Positions 8,603 to 17,847 of a DNA stretch of 59,294 nucleotides are shown here, piece by piece. Below the pieces are notes generated by a model. That model saw only the letters and a program-made list of their open reading frames with translations. It was not told the DNA's origin and did no database searches. The first letter of the stretch is position 1. Every line of letters begins with the position of its first letter. This stretch comes from Gammaproteobacteria bacterium. Its GTDB lineage: Bacteria > Pseudomonadota > Gammaproteobacteria > SZUA-229. The stretch lies in the NCBI GenBank assembly GCA_030148865.1, contig JASBSR010000022.1, positions 1-59,294 on the forward strand. The letters are read 5' to 3'. Both the position numbers and the translations under genes were made by a program.

Positions 8603-10174
8603 ATGGTGTACACCAAGAAAAGCCCTGCGTTATTTATTATTGGAGTCATCATGCTTGCTATCTGGTATATGGCGGATAGTGGCATGCTGGCTCCTTATAT
8701 TGAGCATTTAGCGGCCGGGAAAAAATATAAATATCTATCTGAATTAACTACTATTCCTATGTACTTCGGCATTATTGCTGCTGCAATTGGGTTATGGCAA
8801 TGGTTCGGTTCCCATAAAGAGGGGCACTGGGATTATTATTCATCCAGCGTTGCCGGGGGAATGTTTATACTCCTGATCGCCATGCTGGTACGCTGGTTTG
8901 TGGCGCCGGAAATTGCCGTCATCAGTATGTCGATGGGAAAAGTCGGTGACACCGGAAAATATATCCACAAACTACTGGGACTGAATTATGTGGTGCTTGG
9001 CATTGTCGCCGGCATCATTATTGTTAATGTTTTCAAAATTCCGGACTGGGCGCAAAACGGGGTGCGACTCTCCCGTCTGGGGCTTAAAACCGGCGTCATT
9101 CTACTGGGCTCACTCTATAGTGCGGCCGAGTTAACAAACCTGGGCGGTCTTTCCATTATTATGATCGGTTTCTTCGTGCTGGGTTCAGTCGGCATGGTGC
9201 TCTGGATGGGGGCAAGACGAAACATACCTAACTCTATGGGCGGGGTACTCTCAGCAGGCCTGGGAGTTTGTGGCGTCTCCGCTACCGTGGCCTCGGCACC
9301 GGTAGTTCAGGCCAAGTCGGTAGAAATCGCCTATACCATCGGTACCATCCTGCTATGGGGCGTGGGCTGCATGTTTGTTTTCCCCATTATCGGTAACATG
9401 CTGGGAATGAGTTATGTGCAGTTTGGTGCCTGGGCCGGTACCGGTATTCTAAACTCGGCACAGGTGGCTGGCGCAGCCTTAGCCTATCAGCCTGATGGCA
9501 TTGAAACCCTCAAGGTTGCCGAGATCTTCAATATTACCCGCGTACTGATATTGCCTATCATCGTCCTGTGGCTGGCCGTGTGGTATGTAAAACGTGAGGA
9601 AAATGCCACCCAGGTCAATGTCGGCCAGGTTATATTCGAAAAATTTCCGGTCTTCGTTCTCGGCTTCATTCTTCTGTTTGCCCTCTCGACTACCGGCGTC
9701 TTCTCGCCCCCGGTGCACTACAAGGGCAAATACTTTGACAATACCAAGGTATCTGCCAAAAAGATGTTGACTGATGAACAGGTGAGGGTACTAATAGCTA
9801 ATGCTGACAAGGTACAACGTGAAGACCGCAAAGCCGCTCTGGCCAGACTGATAGAACAGCGCAAAGTTGCCAGTATCGAGGATGACGCTACTTTACGTGG
9901 CCTTGCCAATGCCAGAATAATGGGTAAAAAGGCAGACAAAATACTGAAACACGCGCATAAGGCGGTGCGGCACACGGCCAGGAAGATCAAAGCCTTCCGC
10001 CAGTGGATCACCTGGCTGTTCGCCTTTGGCCTGGTGGGACTGGGTATGCAGATCACCATCGGTTCCATGAAGCAGGCCGGTGGTCAGCCGGCTGTGATTG
10101 GCGGTGTTGTCGGACTCACCAAGGCTGTATTGTCACTGATTGTCGTGCTGATGCTGGTCAAAGAAACTATTTAA
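8603..10174 (+). CDS. Long-form YeiH-family (UPF0324, putative sulfate exporter) transporter
   Basis: A 523-residue polytopic membrane protein related to YeiH / Cons_hypoth698, often annotated as a putative sulfate exporter; substrate unproven. Family-like stretches include GVLSAGLGVCGVSATVASAP (about residues 214-233) and the GAWAGTGILNSAQVAGAAL region. It is much longer than E. coli YeiH (about 350 residues). It has extra N-terminal helices and a charged, Lys/Arg-rich soluble stretch at about residues 378-470 before the last helices. The start is set by GAGGAG nine bases before the ATG at 8603. A 43-residue membrane protein follows 16 bases after the stop, so the two are probably cotranscribed. 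The neighbouring tetrathionate genes fit a role in sulfur-oxyanion handling, but this is inference. Confidence 0.8.
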   Translation: MVYTKKSPALFIIGVIMLAIWYMADSGMLAPYIEHLAAGKKYKYLSELTTIPMYFGIIAAAIGLWQWFGSHKEGHWDYYSSSVAGGMFILLIAMLVRWFVAPEIAVISMSMGKVGDTGKYIHKLLGLNYVVLGIVAGIIIVNVFKIPDWAQNGVRLSRLGLKTGVILLGSLYSAAELTNLGGLSIIMIGFFVLGSVGMVLWMGARRNIPNSMGGVLSAGLGVCGVSATVASAPVVQAKSVEIAYTIGTILLWGVGCMFVFPIIGNMLGMSYVQFGAWAGTGILNSAQVAGAALAYQPDGIETLKVAEIFNITRVLILPIIVLWLAVWYVKREENATQVNVGQVIFEKFPVFVLGFILLFALSTTGVFSPPVHYKGKYFDNTKVSAKKMLTDEQVRVLIANADKVQREDRKAALARLIEQRKVASIEDDATLRGLANARIMGKKADKILKHAHKAVRHTARKIKAFRQWITWLFAFGLVGLGMQITIGSMKQAGGQPAVIGGVVGLTKAVLSLIVVLMLVKETI

Positions 10175-10190
10175 TCTGGAGGATACAAAC

Positions 10191-10322
10191 ATGAGCGAAG
10201 AAGAAAAAGCAACATTTGATCGTGGTTCAGCCCTGTCCATATTTGGCAGCGACCGCAGGGAAGACTTCATGGCACTGCTGTTTGCACTGATTATTGCGTT
10301 TTTTGTTTATATCAATTACTAA
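10191..10322 (+). CDS. 43-residue single-helix membrane microprotein
   Basis: A short gene preceded by CTGGAGG eight bases before its ATG, starting 16 bases after the YeiH-type transporter. The product opens with an acidic soluble part (MSEEEKATFDRGSALSIFG), then a DRRED charged patch, and ends in one hydrophobic helix (MALLFALIIAFFVYINY). No recognised family. Strong ribosome-binding site, close spacing and a downstream hairpin argue that it is real. A small accessory subunit of the transporter is the simplest reading. Confidence 0.7.
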   Translation: MSEEEKATFDRGSALSIFGSDRREDFMALLFALIIAFFVYINY

Positions 10323-10365
10323 ATCACGCTGCATTTCAGAAACAGCTATTTAGTTAAAACCTGTA

Positions 10366-10397
10366 CCGGTGTTCGTTTTAACGAACACCGGATTTTA
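10366..10397 (+). terminator. Probable terminator after the microprotein gene
   Basis: A perfect 10-bp stem, CCGGTGTTCG (10366-10375) and CGAACACCGG (10382-10391), with a six-base loop, followed by ATTTTA. The T-run is short, so it may leak into the UspA gene. Confidence 0.65.
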
Positions 10398-10426
10398 CTT
10401 CAACGTTTTTTATATTTGGTAAAAAA

Positions 10427-10894
10427 ATGAATTCAGTCAGTCATGTTTTACTGGCAAGCCATGGCACAGAAGGTGCATTGGCGGCAGAACAAATGGCCCT
10501 GAGCATGTGTGCGAAAGGTGCAAAGCTACATCACCTGATTGTTGTACCCACACTCTGGCAAGGTATGACCGGCGATGACTGGTTAAACAACGGTTCGACC
10601 CGAGACACTTTCCGCCGTTACCTTGAAGGCGAGCTGGGTAGGGAAGTGGATGAACATTGCGAACGTGTAAATAAATTTGCAGAAGAAAATGAACTTGAAT
10701 ACAGCAAGGAAATTGTTCTGGGAGAACCGGATGAATGCCTGATCGACTCCAGTAAACGGGATAAATTTGATCTGGTAATCATGGGCTCACCCCGCCCTAA
10801 AGGCAAAAAAGGTTTGCGCTCGCGCATGAAAACGGAAATCCTGACACGCGCTTTGACTATTCCCTTGCTCATCGTCCCCTATCCAACACAATGA
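10427..10894 (+). CDS. Universal stress protein A family protein
   Basis: A 155-residue cytoplasmic protein with the UspA alpha/beta fold. It begins with a hydrophobic strand (HVLLASHGTEGALAAE), has the middle segment DLVIMGSPRPKGKKGLRSRMKTE, and ends with a strand TIPLLIVPYP. The G-x2-G-x9-G(S/T)-type nucleotide loop is only partly recognisable, so ATP binding is uncertain. Its ribosome-binding site is weak. The stop codon overlaps the start of the next gene (ATGA), implying coupled translation with the SRPBCC-like protein. It lies 30 bp beyond the hairpin after the microprotein gene. Confidence 0.82.
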   Translation: MNSVSHVLLASHGTEGALAAEQMALSMCAKGAKLHHLIVVPTLWQGMTGDDWLNNGSTRDTFRRYLEGELGREVDEHCERVNKFAEENELEYSKEIVLGEPDECLIDSSKRDKFDLVIMGSPRPKGKKGLRSRMKTEILTRALTIPLLIVPYPTQ

Positions 10895-11502
10895 ATGAGC
10901 AAATAGATCAGGCTACAGAAGAAGATGTAGCCTGGGCTTCAATCAACACGTCCCTCGATGTAGCAAGCCTGTGTTCTTTTTGCCACGACATCGAGCGCCT
11001 GTTTCGCATTAACCCGATGCTTGAATTTAAAAAATGGCAATCACTGGGTAATGACCGCTACTTTTTTAGCGGCATCAATATCAGCCAGGAAGTACCGTTT
11101 GAATTTGAAGTCGAATTACAGGTAAAAGAACAGGCGGATGGTCTGCGCATAGAGTATTCGCAAGGATTGAAAACCAGCACCACTATTAAGATAGAAACGG
11201 CTGAACAGGGTTCAAAATTAACCATCATCGATTGTTACGATGGCATCTCCGAAGAAGAACGCCAATCCCGCATCGGTGAAGTCGATAAAAGCCTGATTAG
11301 CTGGGCGTACTATTTGCAAAAATTTATTATTACATGGCGACGCTGGTCCCGTATTGGACTGTGGCGCTGGTATATGGGCCGTATATGGCAACCCATGAAA
11401 CCCAGCGGAAGACGTATCACCTACATGCTGCTCTGGATCACTGCGCTTGAGCTAACGCTCATTCTGTTAGGCGCGGGCATCTACTGGGTAGAATATACCT
11501 GA
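10891..11502 (+). CDS. SRPBCC-like protein with C-terminal membrane anchor
   Basis: A 203-residue protein of unknown function. Residues about 15-140 look like a polyketide-cyclase/START-like (SRPBCC) fold: an N-terminal strand and helix (VASLCSFCHDIERLFRIN), a run of amphipathic strands (FEFEVELQVKEQ, TTIKIETAEQ, KLTIIDCYDG) and a long helix. An unusual Trp/Arg-rich stretch (WRRWSRIGLWRWYMGRIW) follows. The protein ends in one membrane helix (LLWITALELTLILLGAGIYW). It overlaps the UspA gene by four bases. A ligand-binding or regulatory partner at the inner membrane is possible, but the fold call itself is tentative. Confidence 0.6.
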   Translation: MNEQIDQATEEDVAWASINTSLDVASLCSFCHDIERLFRINPMLEFKKWQSLGNDRYFFSGINISQEVPFEFEVELQVKEQADGLRIEYSQGLKTSTTIKIETAEQGSKLTIIDCYDGISEEERQSRIGEVDKSLISWAYYLQKFIITWRRWSRIGLWRWYMGRIWQPMKPSGRRITYMLLWITALELTLILLGAGIYWVEYT

Positions 11503-11631
11503 CAAAAATGCAAGACATTGATAAAAAGTTTCAGCATGCCTGATACGGAATATATTAGTCTGGCCTTTGGTAGTTAATGCTAATACTTATGCAACAATTA
11601 ATATAATCCCGACATCCGCAATTGGGTGAAT

Positions 11632-11660
11632 AAACCCCCACCATAAATAGATGGGGATTT
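11632..11660 (-). terminator. Possible terminator after the porin gene
   Basis: AAACCCC (11632-11638) and GGGGATTT (11653-11660) can pair as an interrupted stem just beyond the porin stop on the minus strand. The T-tract is poor, so this is weak. Confidence 0.35.
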
Positions 11661-11675
11661 ATCTGCGAACCAGGC

Positions 11676-12674
11676 TCAGAAATCGAACCGCAAACCAACA
11701 CTGAAGGCCGAGTCCTTATTGGCATCACCATTATCAGTATTGCGATAACCGGTGAAAAGACGTGATCTTTTGGAAAACATGTGAATAACACCCAGGGCAT
11801 AATACTTGATATCATCTTTGCCGACTTGATCAATACTGGTATTACCGAGCTGTGCCACCAGCATATTTTTACCCAGCATATAGTGGTAGCCCAGGAATAA
11901 TACCCCCACATTGGTACCTGCCGCATCGATTTTTTCATACTGCCCCATGATGGAATGTTTGCCGGTCGTGTACCGACCGCCCACCTTGGTTGCGCGCATT
12001 TTATTGGAAGCATCATTCGTCGCGGCAATAAAGCTTTCCATCGAACCACGTTTATACTTCAGCGCCGTCGCATAATCACCATCAGCACCGCGCGCATCAC
12101 CCTGTTGATCCGGACTGTAGACGATGCTAAAAGACAGAGACTTGTGCTTGATACTGTAGCTGACGGCATTGTGGATAAAACTATGGTGACCGAAGGAACC
12201 CTTGGAATCCGGCATGCCGGTAGCTTTGGCCGCAATAGCAGATTCTATCTTGCCGCTCATGCCACCCTTGGAACGGGCTTCAAGAAAGGTTGTTACAAAG
12301 GGATCATACTTTACCCCGCCGGTATATTTGTACGGACTCATCAGTGAGCCAGAAGTAACCTGACCAAAACTTCCCTGCAAACCCACCATACCGATACGCC
12401 GACCATCAGTGGCGTTTGCATCACTGGTGTCCACCTGCCATTCAAATTGGGCAATCGCTTTCATTCCATCGCCCAGATCTTCAGAGGCTTTTACTCCCAG
12501 ACGACCGCGTTTATTATCATCCACTACCGTAGCGGAAACACCTTTACTATCCTGCTTGGCCACCTCGACCTGCAACTGACCATAAAACTGCACCTTGGGC
12601 TTGGCATCAGCCTGCGCAGCCAGTGGCGCCATCAACGCGGAAGTTACAGCAAATGCGATTAGTTTTCTATACAT
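11676..12674 (-). CDS. Outer-membrane porin (Gram-negative porin family)
   Basis: A 332-residue trimeric-porin-like beta barrel. A cleavable signal peptide (MYRKLIAFAVTSALMAPLAAQA) is followed by a first strand VQFYGQLQVEV, and the protein ends in the alternating strand FSVGLRFDF with a terminal Phe, the recognition signature for BAM-mediated assembly. Start choice is supported by GGGG six bases upstream of the ATG. It lies 210 bp after ttrA on the same strand with no obvious terminator between, so it may be induced with tetrathionate reductase and admit tetrathionate or release thiosulfate. That role is inferred from position only. Confidence 0.88.
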   Translation of the reverse strand: MYRKLIAFAVTSALMAPLAAQADAKPKVQFYGQLQVEVAKQDSKGVSATVVDDNKRGRLGVKASEDLGDGMKAIAQFEWQVDTSDANATDGRRIGMVGLQGSFGQVTSGSLMSPYKYTGGVKYDPFVTTFLEARSKGGMSGKIESAIAAKATGMPDSKGSFGHHSFIHNAVSYSIKHKSLSFSIVYSPDQQGDARGADGDYATALKYKRGSMESFIAATNDASNKMRATKVGGRYTTGKHSIMGQYEKIDAAGTNVGVLFLGYHYMLGKNMLVAQLGNTSIDQVGKDDIKYYALGVIHMFSKRSRLFTGYRNTDNGDANKDSAFSVGLRFDF

Positions 12675-12884
12675 TATTTACCCCTAAACTTTTACAACAC
12701 AAAATTCACTCTGAACACACTCATGCATACAAATTTTCCCTGCATAATTCAGTTCTTGCGAGCGACCCAAAAATGACATGCCACCGATACAAACTAACAA
12801 GAGCAAACATGTCAGCCAAAATAATCAAGATAGCCGTTCCCAATACCAGCCCACTAGTTTGGATATCAGCGTAATCCGCAGCTA

Positions 12885-15800
12885 TCAGGCGAGTTCAATC
12901 CTGGCAGGCATGCCCTGACGGGCGACATTCCCTACCACCCAGTCAGTCAACACCGATAAGCCTTCTCGTCGGGGATCAGCAAAACCAAGATCGTTAATCC
13001 CGACCCCATAGCCGGAAAGCCTGTTTGCTTTTTGCAATTTGTCACCAATACGATAGGCGCGGGCACCCAACTGGCGATGACCAAAGCCATGTTCGATACT
13101 CAACACGCCCTGTTGAATGCCATGCCGAACCAGTGCAGCGCCAACCACCGAACCACCCGGTGTAGTCACCCGGACCTGATCACCTGTTTTGATGCCCAGT
13201 TCAGCCGCATCCACAACGTGGATAGCAATGCCGTTTTTAGGATGAATCTGTTGCAGGCTGGCCAGACCAATGGTGTGCGATGACTGCAAATTTGACTTGG
13301 TACTGACAACCTTGAAAGGCCATTTTTTTGCAGGGAACATTTCGTCCAGCGATGAACCGTCTGAAAGTTTCGGCCCCATCCATGTCGGCGTCCCGGTATA
13401 ACGCTTGCCGCTAAGACTATTACGCGCAGTAGCAAGACGCTCATCATAAATCTGCATGGGCTTTTTATAACGATACTTCAGCCACTCCCCCTGATAGGCC
13501 TGATCAGCATTTTCAAAACGCCCACCACGCGCATAGACATAGGCAACCTTGCGCCATTCCTCAGGCTTGAGTGTTTTCTTTATTCGCTCAGTGATCCGTT
13601 CGACTCCGGACAGACTCAACTCTTCATCGCTGATATCCGGTACTGCAGCTCCAGAATAGGCCACATTAGCAGCAGCTCGAAGATAAAAATCTTCGGCCCG
13701 GTTTAACGGATATTTATTTCCTTCCTTATCCTGTATTGCATTTTCACCAAATCCTGGTAAGCCCATGCGTTTGGCAACCGCAATAAAAAACACTTCCATT
13801 TCTATCGGCACGCCTTCAGCTGTTTTGGCTATATCAGGTTCAATTACCGGCCAGCGAGCGGTACTGACACGCGTCAGATTGCCTCCCCAGGCACTGCCCC
13901 AGCCCCAGCTTTCATACAGAACCGAGTCAGGCACAATATAATCAGCATAAACATTTGACTCATTAATAAACGGATCAACCGAGATAATAAGTGGCAGCTG
14001 TTTGGGATCGGCCAACTTTTCACGCACCTGTGTATTTATGCCCGCAATGCCGTAAAGAGGATTGGAACTCCACAGAATCAGCGCCTTGAGTCGATAAGGA
14101 TAGCCATTCAGGCCTGAGGTCAGAAACTCTGACGACATGGCAGGCGAAAGCGGGTACCAGGGAGCCTTCGATGGATAGGGATTTTTACCTGCAGCAACTT
14201 TGCGCCGATACTCGACACTTTTTTCATAGGGTAAGTGATTCCTGCCCAGTCCCAGTCCTCTGGGTTTAACTTTGCCGGGAAATTTTTTCAGGTTATAACG
14301 CGGCCCGGGCGCTATTTCCTTGAAACGCCCACCGCCAATACTGGTACCACCTTTCCAGTTAAGATTGCCGACAAGCGCATTTAACATGACGATGGCAAAA
14401 GCATTGTAAAAACCATTGCTGGCCATGGTGCCACCATGTGTATCCACTGCAGCACGCTTGCCGTGGCTGGTGAATTCCCGTGCCAGACTTACAATTGTGT
14501 CAGCAGGAATGCCGCAAATACCGGCATATTCATCAATGCTGTATTTGTCTGCTTCTTTTTTTAACAGACTCAGGCTGGTTGTAACCGCGATTTCTTTGCC
14601 ATCTGTTGTTTGCACCTTACCCTGGAAAAATAATTCCGCAGGACCCGCCCGATTAAAGGCCACAGGCTTGCCCGTGGCAGTCTCAATCACTACCGCTGGC
14701 GCCGGCTTGCCTTTTTTACTGGCTGGCTTGTAATCCAGATCAGAAACTCGCAGAAAATGACCATGACGAGGATGATCCGGCTCAACTATCACCAGATGTG
14801 CCGCATTGGACCAGCTGGCTTCACCCGCGATCTTTGCTGCAGCGGGTCCAGGTTGCCGGAGAAACTTTTCATCAAAACGTTGTTTCTCAATAATCCAGCG
14901 AATCATGCCCATAATCAACGCACCGTCTGTATTCGGCTTGATAGGGATCCAGCTACTACGATCAGCGGCCGCCAGATTGTCACTGTTAGTTAAAACCGGA
15001 TCGATGACAACATATTTCAGCTTACCCTCACTGCGTGCCTGGGCTACCAATTTTCCCTGACGTTTAAAAGGATTACCCGCATTGCCCGGTGCTGTACCAA
15101 TAAACATTAAGAATTCAGAATTAACAAAATCAGGTTTAAGGTGGGGCTGCTTCTTCCAGTCACCCAGTAATGCGGCATAGCCGGAACGCATGGACAAAGT
15201 GCAATAGGAGCGATGGCCGGTAAAATTCACCGTGCCAAAACTGAGCTTGGCAAAGCGTGCCGCAAAACGCAGACGACCATCCAGAAAAGGTGCCATAAAA
15301 GCCAGTTGGTTAGACTTTGGTCCGAACTCGGGTTGTTCGGGATCAATCGGTGTTTTTACGTCACGTATCGCCCGCAATCCATCCACATGCCCTTCAGAAA
15401 AAAGATCACCACCCTCAACCACTTCTTCTACCAGCTGTTCAAATGAAATTGGTGCCCACATTCCACTGCCCCGCGGTCCAACTCGTTTTAAAGGAACCTT
15501 GACACGATCCGGGTTTGTTAACTTATCCAGTACTGCATTGCCCCTGCCGCATGCAGTCGAGCGAGAAAGAAGACCTTTTTCCTGATAACGGCTGAGAGCC
15601 TGAAAGCTATCCCGAACACTGGTTTCGTAAGGCAGAAAAGGTTCAGAGGACAATACGTGATACGGGTTACCTGTAACACGTAGCACTTTCTGTGTTTTTT
15701 TATCTATGCGAACACGTACACCGCAAATGGTAGAACATCCCATACACATGGTATAGGACACAGTTTGATCGGGATTGAGCTTGAGTTTTCCAGTTTCAAG

Positions 15801-15974
15801 ATCAACCGAAAACTCGGGTTTTGGTGCATTACCAGAAATTGGATCGGCTGGTTTTTCATCACCCAGCGCGCTCTTCAACATTTGACTGGCAGTGTGGCTA
15901 TAACCAAATCCGAAGGCACTGGCTGCACCAACAACCGTTGCTTTTTTTATAAAATTTCGCCGAGAACTTGACAT
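12885..15974 (-). CDS. ttrA: Tetrathionate reductase catalytic subunit (molybdopterin)
   Basis: Reduces tetrathionate to two thiosulfates in the periplasm with a bis-MGD molybdenum cofactor. The protein has 1029 residues, close to the roughly 1020 of Salmonella TtrA. It has a twin-arginine signal (SSRRNFIKKATVVG) and an N-terminal [4Fe-4S] motif MCMGCSTIC with a fourth Cys in STACGRGNAV. Molybdopterin-binding segments recur through the middle (e.g. GNAGNPFKRQGK, LILWSSNPLYG) and the C-terminal cofactor domain contains KTGDQVRVTTPGG. AAAGGG precedes the ATG. Order ttrB-ttrC-ttrA next to ttrS-ttrR makes the TtrA assignment firmer than motif evidence alone, because related arsenate and selenate enzymes share the fold. 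Confidence 0.92.
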   Translation of the reverse strand: MSSSRRNFIKKATVVGAASAFGFGYSHTASQMLKSALGDEKPADPISGNAPKPEFSVDLETGKLKLNPDQTVSYTMCMGCSTICGVRVRIDKKTQKVLRVTGNPYHVLSSEPFLPYETSVRDSFQALSRYQEKGLLSRSTACGRGNAVLDKLTNPDRVKVPLKRVGPRGSGMWAPISFEQLVEEVVEGGDLFSEGHVDGLRAIRDVKTPIDPEQPEFGPKSNQLAFMAPFLDGRLRFAARFAKLSFGTVNFTGHRSYCTLSMRSGYAALLGDWKKQPHLKPDFVNSEFLMFIGTAPGNAGNPFKRQGKLVAQARSEGKLKYVVIDPVLTNSDNLAAADRSSWIPIKPNTDGALIMGMIRWIIEKQRFDEKFLRQPGPAAAKIAGEASWSNAAHLVIVEPDHPRHGHFLRVSDLDYKPASKKGKPAPAVVIETATGKPVAFNRAGPAELFFQGKVQTTDGKEIAVTTSLSLLKKEADKYSIDEYAGICGIPADTIVSLAREFTSHGKRAAVDTHGGTMASNGFYNAFAIVMLNALVGNLNWKGGTSIGGGRFKEIAPGPRYNLKKFPGKVKPRGLGLGRNHLPYEKSVEYRRKVAAGKNPYPSKAPWYPLSPAMSSEFLTSGLNGYPYRLKALILWSSNPLYGIAGINTQVREKLADPKQLPLIISVDPFINESNVYADYIVPDSVLYESWGWGSAWGGNLTRVSTARWPVIEPDIAKTAEGVPIEMEVFFIAVAKRMGLPGFGENAIQDKEGNKYPLNRAEDFYLRAAANVAYSGAAVPDISDEELSLSGVERITERIKKTLKPEEWRKVAYVYARGGRFENADQAYQGEWLKYRYKKPMQIYDERLATARNSLSGKRYTGTPTWMGPKLSDGSSLDEMFPAKKWPFKVVSTKSNLQSSHTIGLASLQQIHPKNGIAIHVVDAAELGIKTGDQVRVTTPGGSVVGAALVRHGIQQGVLSIEHGFGHRQLGARAYRIGDKLQKANRLSGYGVGINDLGFADPRREGLSVLTDWVVGNVARQGMPARIELA

Positions 15975-16018
15975 TACCCTTTCTCCAATATCATAAGACG
16001 TGTAATAGCTGGCATCGA

Positions 16019-17113
16019 TTAAACTGAGGTATCCTGTTTACTGCCCTGCCAGGGTATAAAGCTGGTAATCATGATTACCAGCAATAACCACAGCCCCAAA
16101 GTTCCTGCAATTCCCAGCAAGCCTTCCGTACCCAGCGGGATCGAGTAATCATTAAAGCCAGCGCCGGTCTTGGGAATACGCTGCCCGTCAATGAACATAC
16201 TCCAGCGAAACAACCATGCCCCCGCCACTGAAAGAAAACCGCTTAACCACCACGTCTTGTACTGTTTATTAATAATCAGCAAAAAGGGAAGCAGCGTGCA
16301 TAAAGCAAGCCAGAGTAACGTAAACAGAAAGGGATTGTATTCAGTTGCAAGACGCATCAGGACCATGCCAGAAGCAGACTGACTCGCCAACCCCGTTAAC
16401 ATCCAGAACAATACCGTCAATATCGTCAGACCTAGAAAAACTACCAACACACGATTTAGATTATCGCTAACGGACTCGCTGGCATCTGCAATAATCCGAT
16501 TCAGTAACAGTCCCAGCCCGGCTGCACCACAGACCCCGGTCAACAGATACAACAGCGGCATCATCGGACCATTCAACAAAGGACGCGCACGTACCACGGC
16601 CATTTCCGAACCGGTATAGGTTGCCACTAAAATTGCACTAAACATGGTCATATAGCCCAGCACTTTGATGGCTTTTGGCGATTCACTACCTCCCAATGCC
16701 AGTAAAGCTGAAACCCTGGCCAGCATTCCGCTTCGATTGCTGGCCTGTAATTCGAGATCGGGGCGATAAATAAGCCAGGCGTAAATCAGCAGCAGAACAA
16801 CATAAGCGGGCAAAAAGAACGAACCCCAGGACATCCATGAAGTCGGGGTAAAATGCAGATAAAAATTATAGAATCGACCTGGCTGATGCAGATCGGAAAC
16901 CAGGGCAACCGGCGCAGCAATGCCGCAGGTAATGGCAATCAGTAATGCCAGACGACCAGTCTTTTCCATGTTTTTTCGACCAAAAACAAAGGCCGGCAGG
17001 GTCATAAAAAAAGCGCCGTAACTTAAACCAATTAAAAAGAAATACTGAACCCCCCATGATAACCAGCTCACCTCACGCGTTACGCTTATAAGATCAACAA
17101 TATTCGTATTCAT
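16019..17113 (-). CDS. ttrC: Tetrathionate reductase membrane subunit (NrfD family)
   Basis: A 364-residue polytopic membrane protein with about nine or ten helices, expected to take electrons from quinol and pass them to TtrB. An N-terminal periplasmic segment (about residues 1-20, VTREVSWLSWGVQYFF) precedes the first helix, as usual in NrfD-type anchors. The start overlaps the ttrB stop by four bases and ttrA begins 44 bp beyond its stop. The identification rests on hydrophobicity, family-like segments (SYGAFFMTLPAFVFG) and its place between ttrB and ttrA. Confidence 0.9.
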   Translation of the reverse strand: MNTNIVDLISVTREVSWLSWGVQYFFLIGLSYGAFFMTLPAFVFGRKNMEKTGRLALLIAITCGIAAPVALVSDLHQPGRFYNFYLHFTPTSWMSWGSFFLPAYVVLLLIYAWLIYRPDLELQASNRSGMLARVSALLALGGSESPKAIKVLGYMTMFSAILVATYTGSEMAVVRARPLLNGPMMPLLYLLTGVCGAAGLGLLLNRIIADASESVSDNLNRVLVVFLGLTILTVLFWMLTGLASQSASGMVLMRLATEYNPFLFTLLWLALCTLLPFLLIINKQYKTWWLSGFLSVAGAWLFRWSMFIDGQRIPKTGAGFNDYSIPLGTEGLLGIAGTLGLWLLLVIMITSFIPWQGSKQDTSV

Positions 17114-17847
17114 GATTCTACCTCCTCACCGAGCGCTTCCTCTCGCTTCCAGAGAGAGGGTGTCCCCTCCACTTTACTGTTAAAGCGATCATCCAGGCCG
17201 ATGTAATAAACCTGTGGCCGGGTCTTCATCTCAGGCCGTAAACCTTCAGTCGGAAATTTGGCTATTAATTTGGAAACCTGGCTTTGCGGATCTTTTAAAT
17301 CACCAAACATACGCGCACCGCCGACACAGGTTTCCACGCAGGCCGGTAACAGCCCTGCTTCCACTCGGTGTACACAGAAGGTACATTTATCAGCCGTGTT
17401 GGTTTCGGGATTGATGAAACGTGCGTCATAGGGACAGGCCTGAACACAGTAGGCGCAGCCTACGCAACGGCTGTTATCCACTACTACCATGCCATCATCA
17501 CGTTGATAGGTCGCTTTAACGGGACATACAGGGATACAGGGAGGATCTTCACAATGGTTACACAGCCGGGGTAATACAACGCTACGTGTTTTATTGCCGA
17601 TTTTAATTTCGTAATTAGAAACGATTGTACGAAACTTGCCAATGGGTACATCATTTTCCATATGACAGGCCACAGTGCATGCCTGGCAACCGATACATTT
17701 ACGTAAATCAACTACCATTCCCCAACGATGGCTGGCATCCCCCATTGGCCGTTTAGTCGCCGCCGATACCCTGGCTGTAGATGCTAATGCAGTAGTTCCA
17801 GCTGCGACCGCTATCCCTTTGAAAAACTTTCTTCGCGATTCTTCCAT
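17110..17847 (-). CDS. ttrB: Tetrathionate reductase iron-sulfur subunit
   Basis: A 245-residue periplasmic electron carrier between TtrC and TtrA. It has a twin-arginine signal (ESRRKFFKGIAVAAG) and four cysteine sets for [4Fe-4S] clusters: CIGCQACTVAC, CNHCEDPPCIPVC, CVGCAYCVQAC and CTFCVHRVEAGLLPAC. I start it at the ATG at 17847, nine bases after AGAGG; an upstream in-frame start would add 13 residues ahead of the Tat signal and is less likely. First gene of the ttrBCA operon and coupled by a four-base overlap to ttrC. Confidence 0.93.
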   Translation of the reverse strand: MEESRRKFFKGIAVAAGTTALASTARVSAATKRPMGDASHRWGMVVDLRKCIGCQACTVACHMENDVPIGKFRTIVSNYEIKIGNKTRSVVLPRLCNHCEDPPCIPVCPVKATYQRDDGMVVVDNSRCVGCAYCVQACPYDARFINPETNTADKCTFCVHRVEAGLLPACVETCVGGARMFGDLKDPQSQVSKLIAKFPTEGLRPEMKTRPQVYYIGLDDRFNSKVEGTPSLWKREEALGEEVES

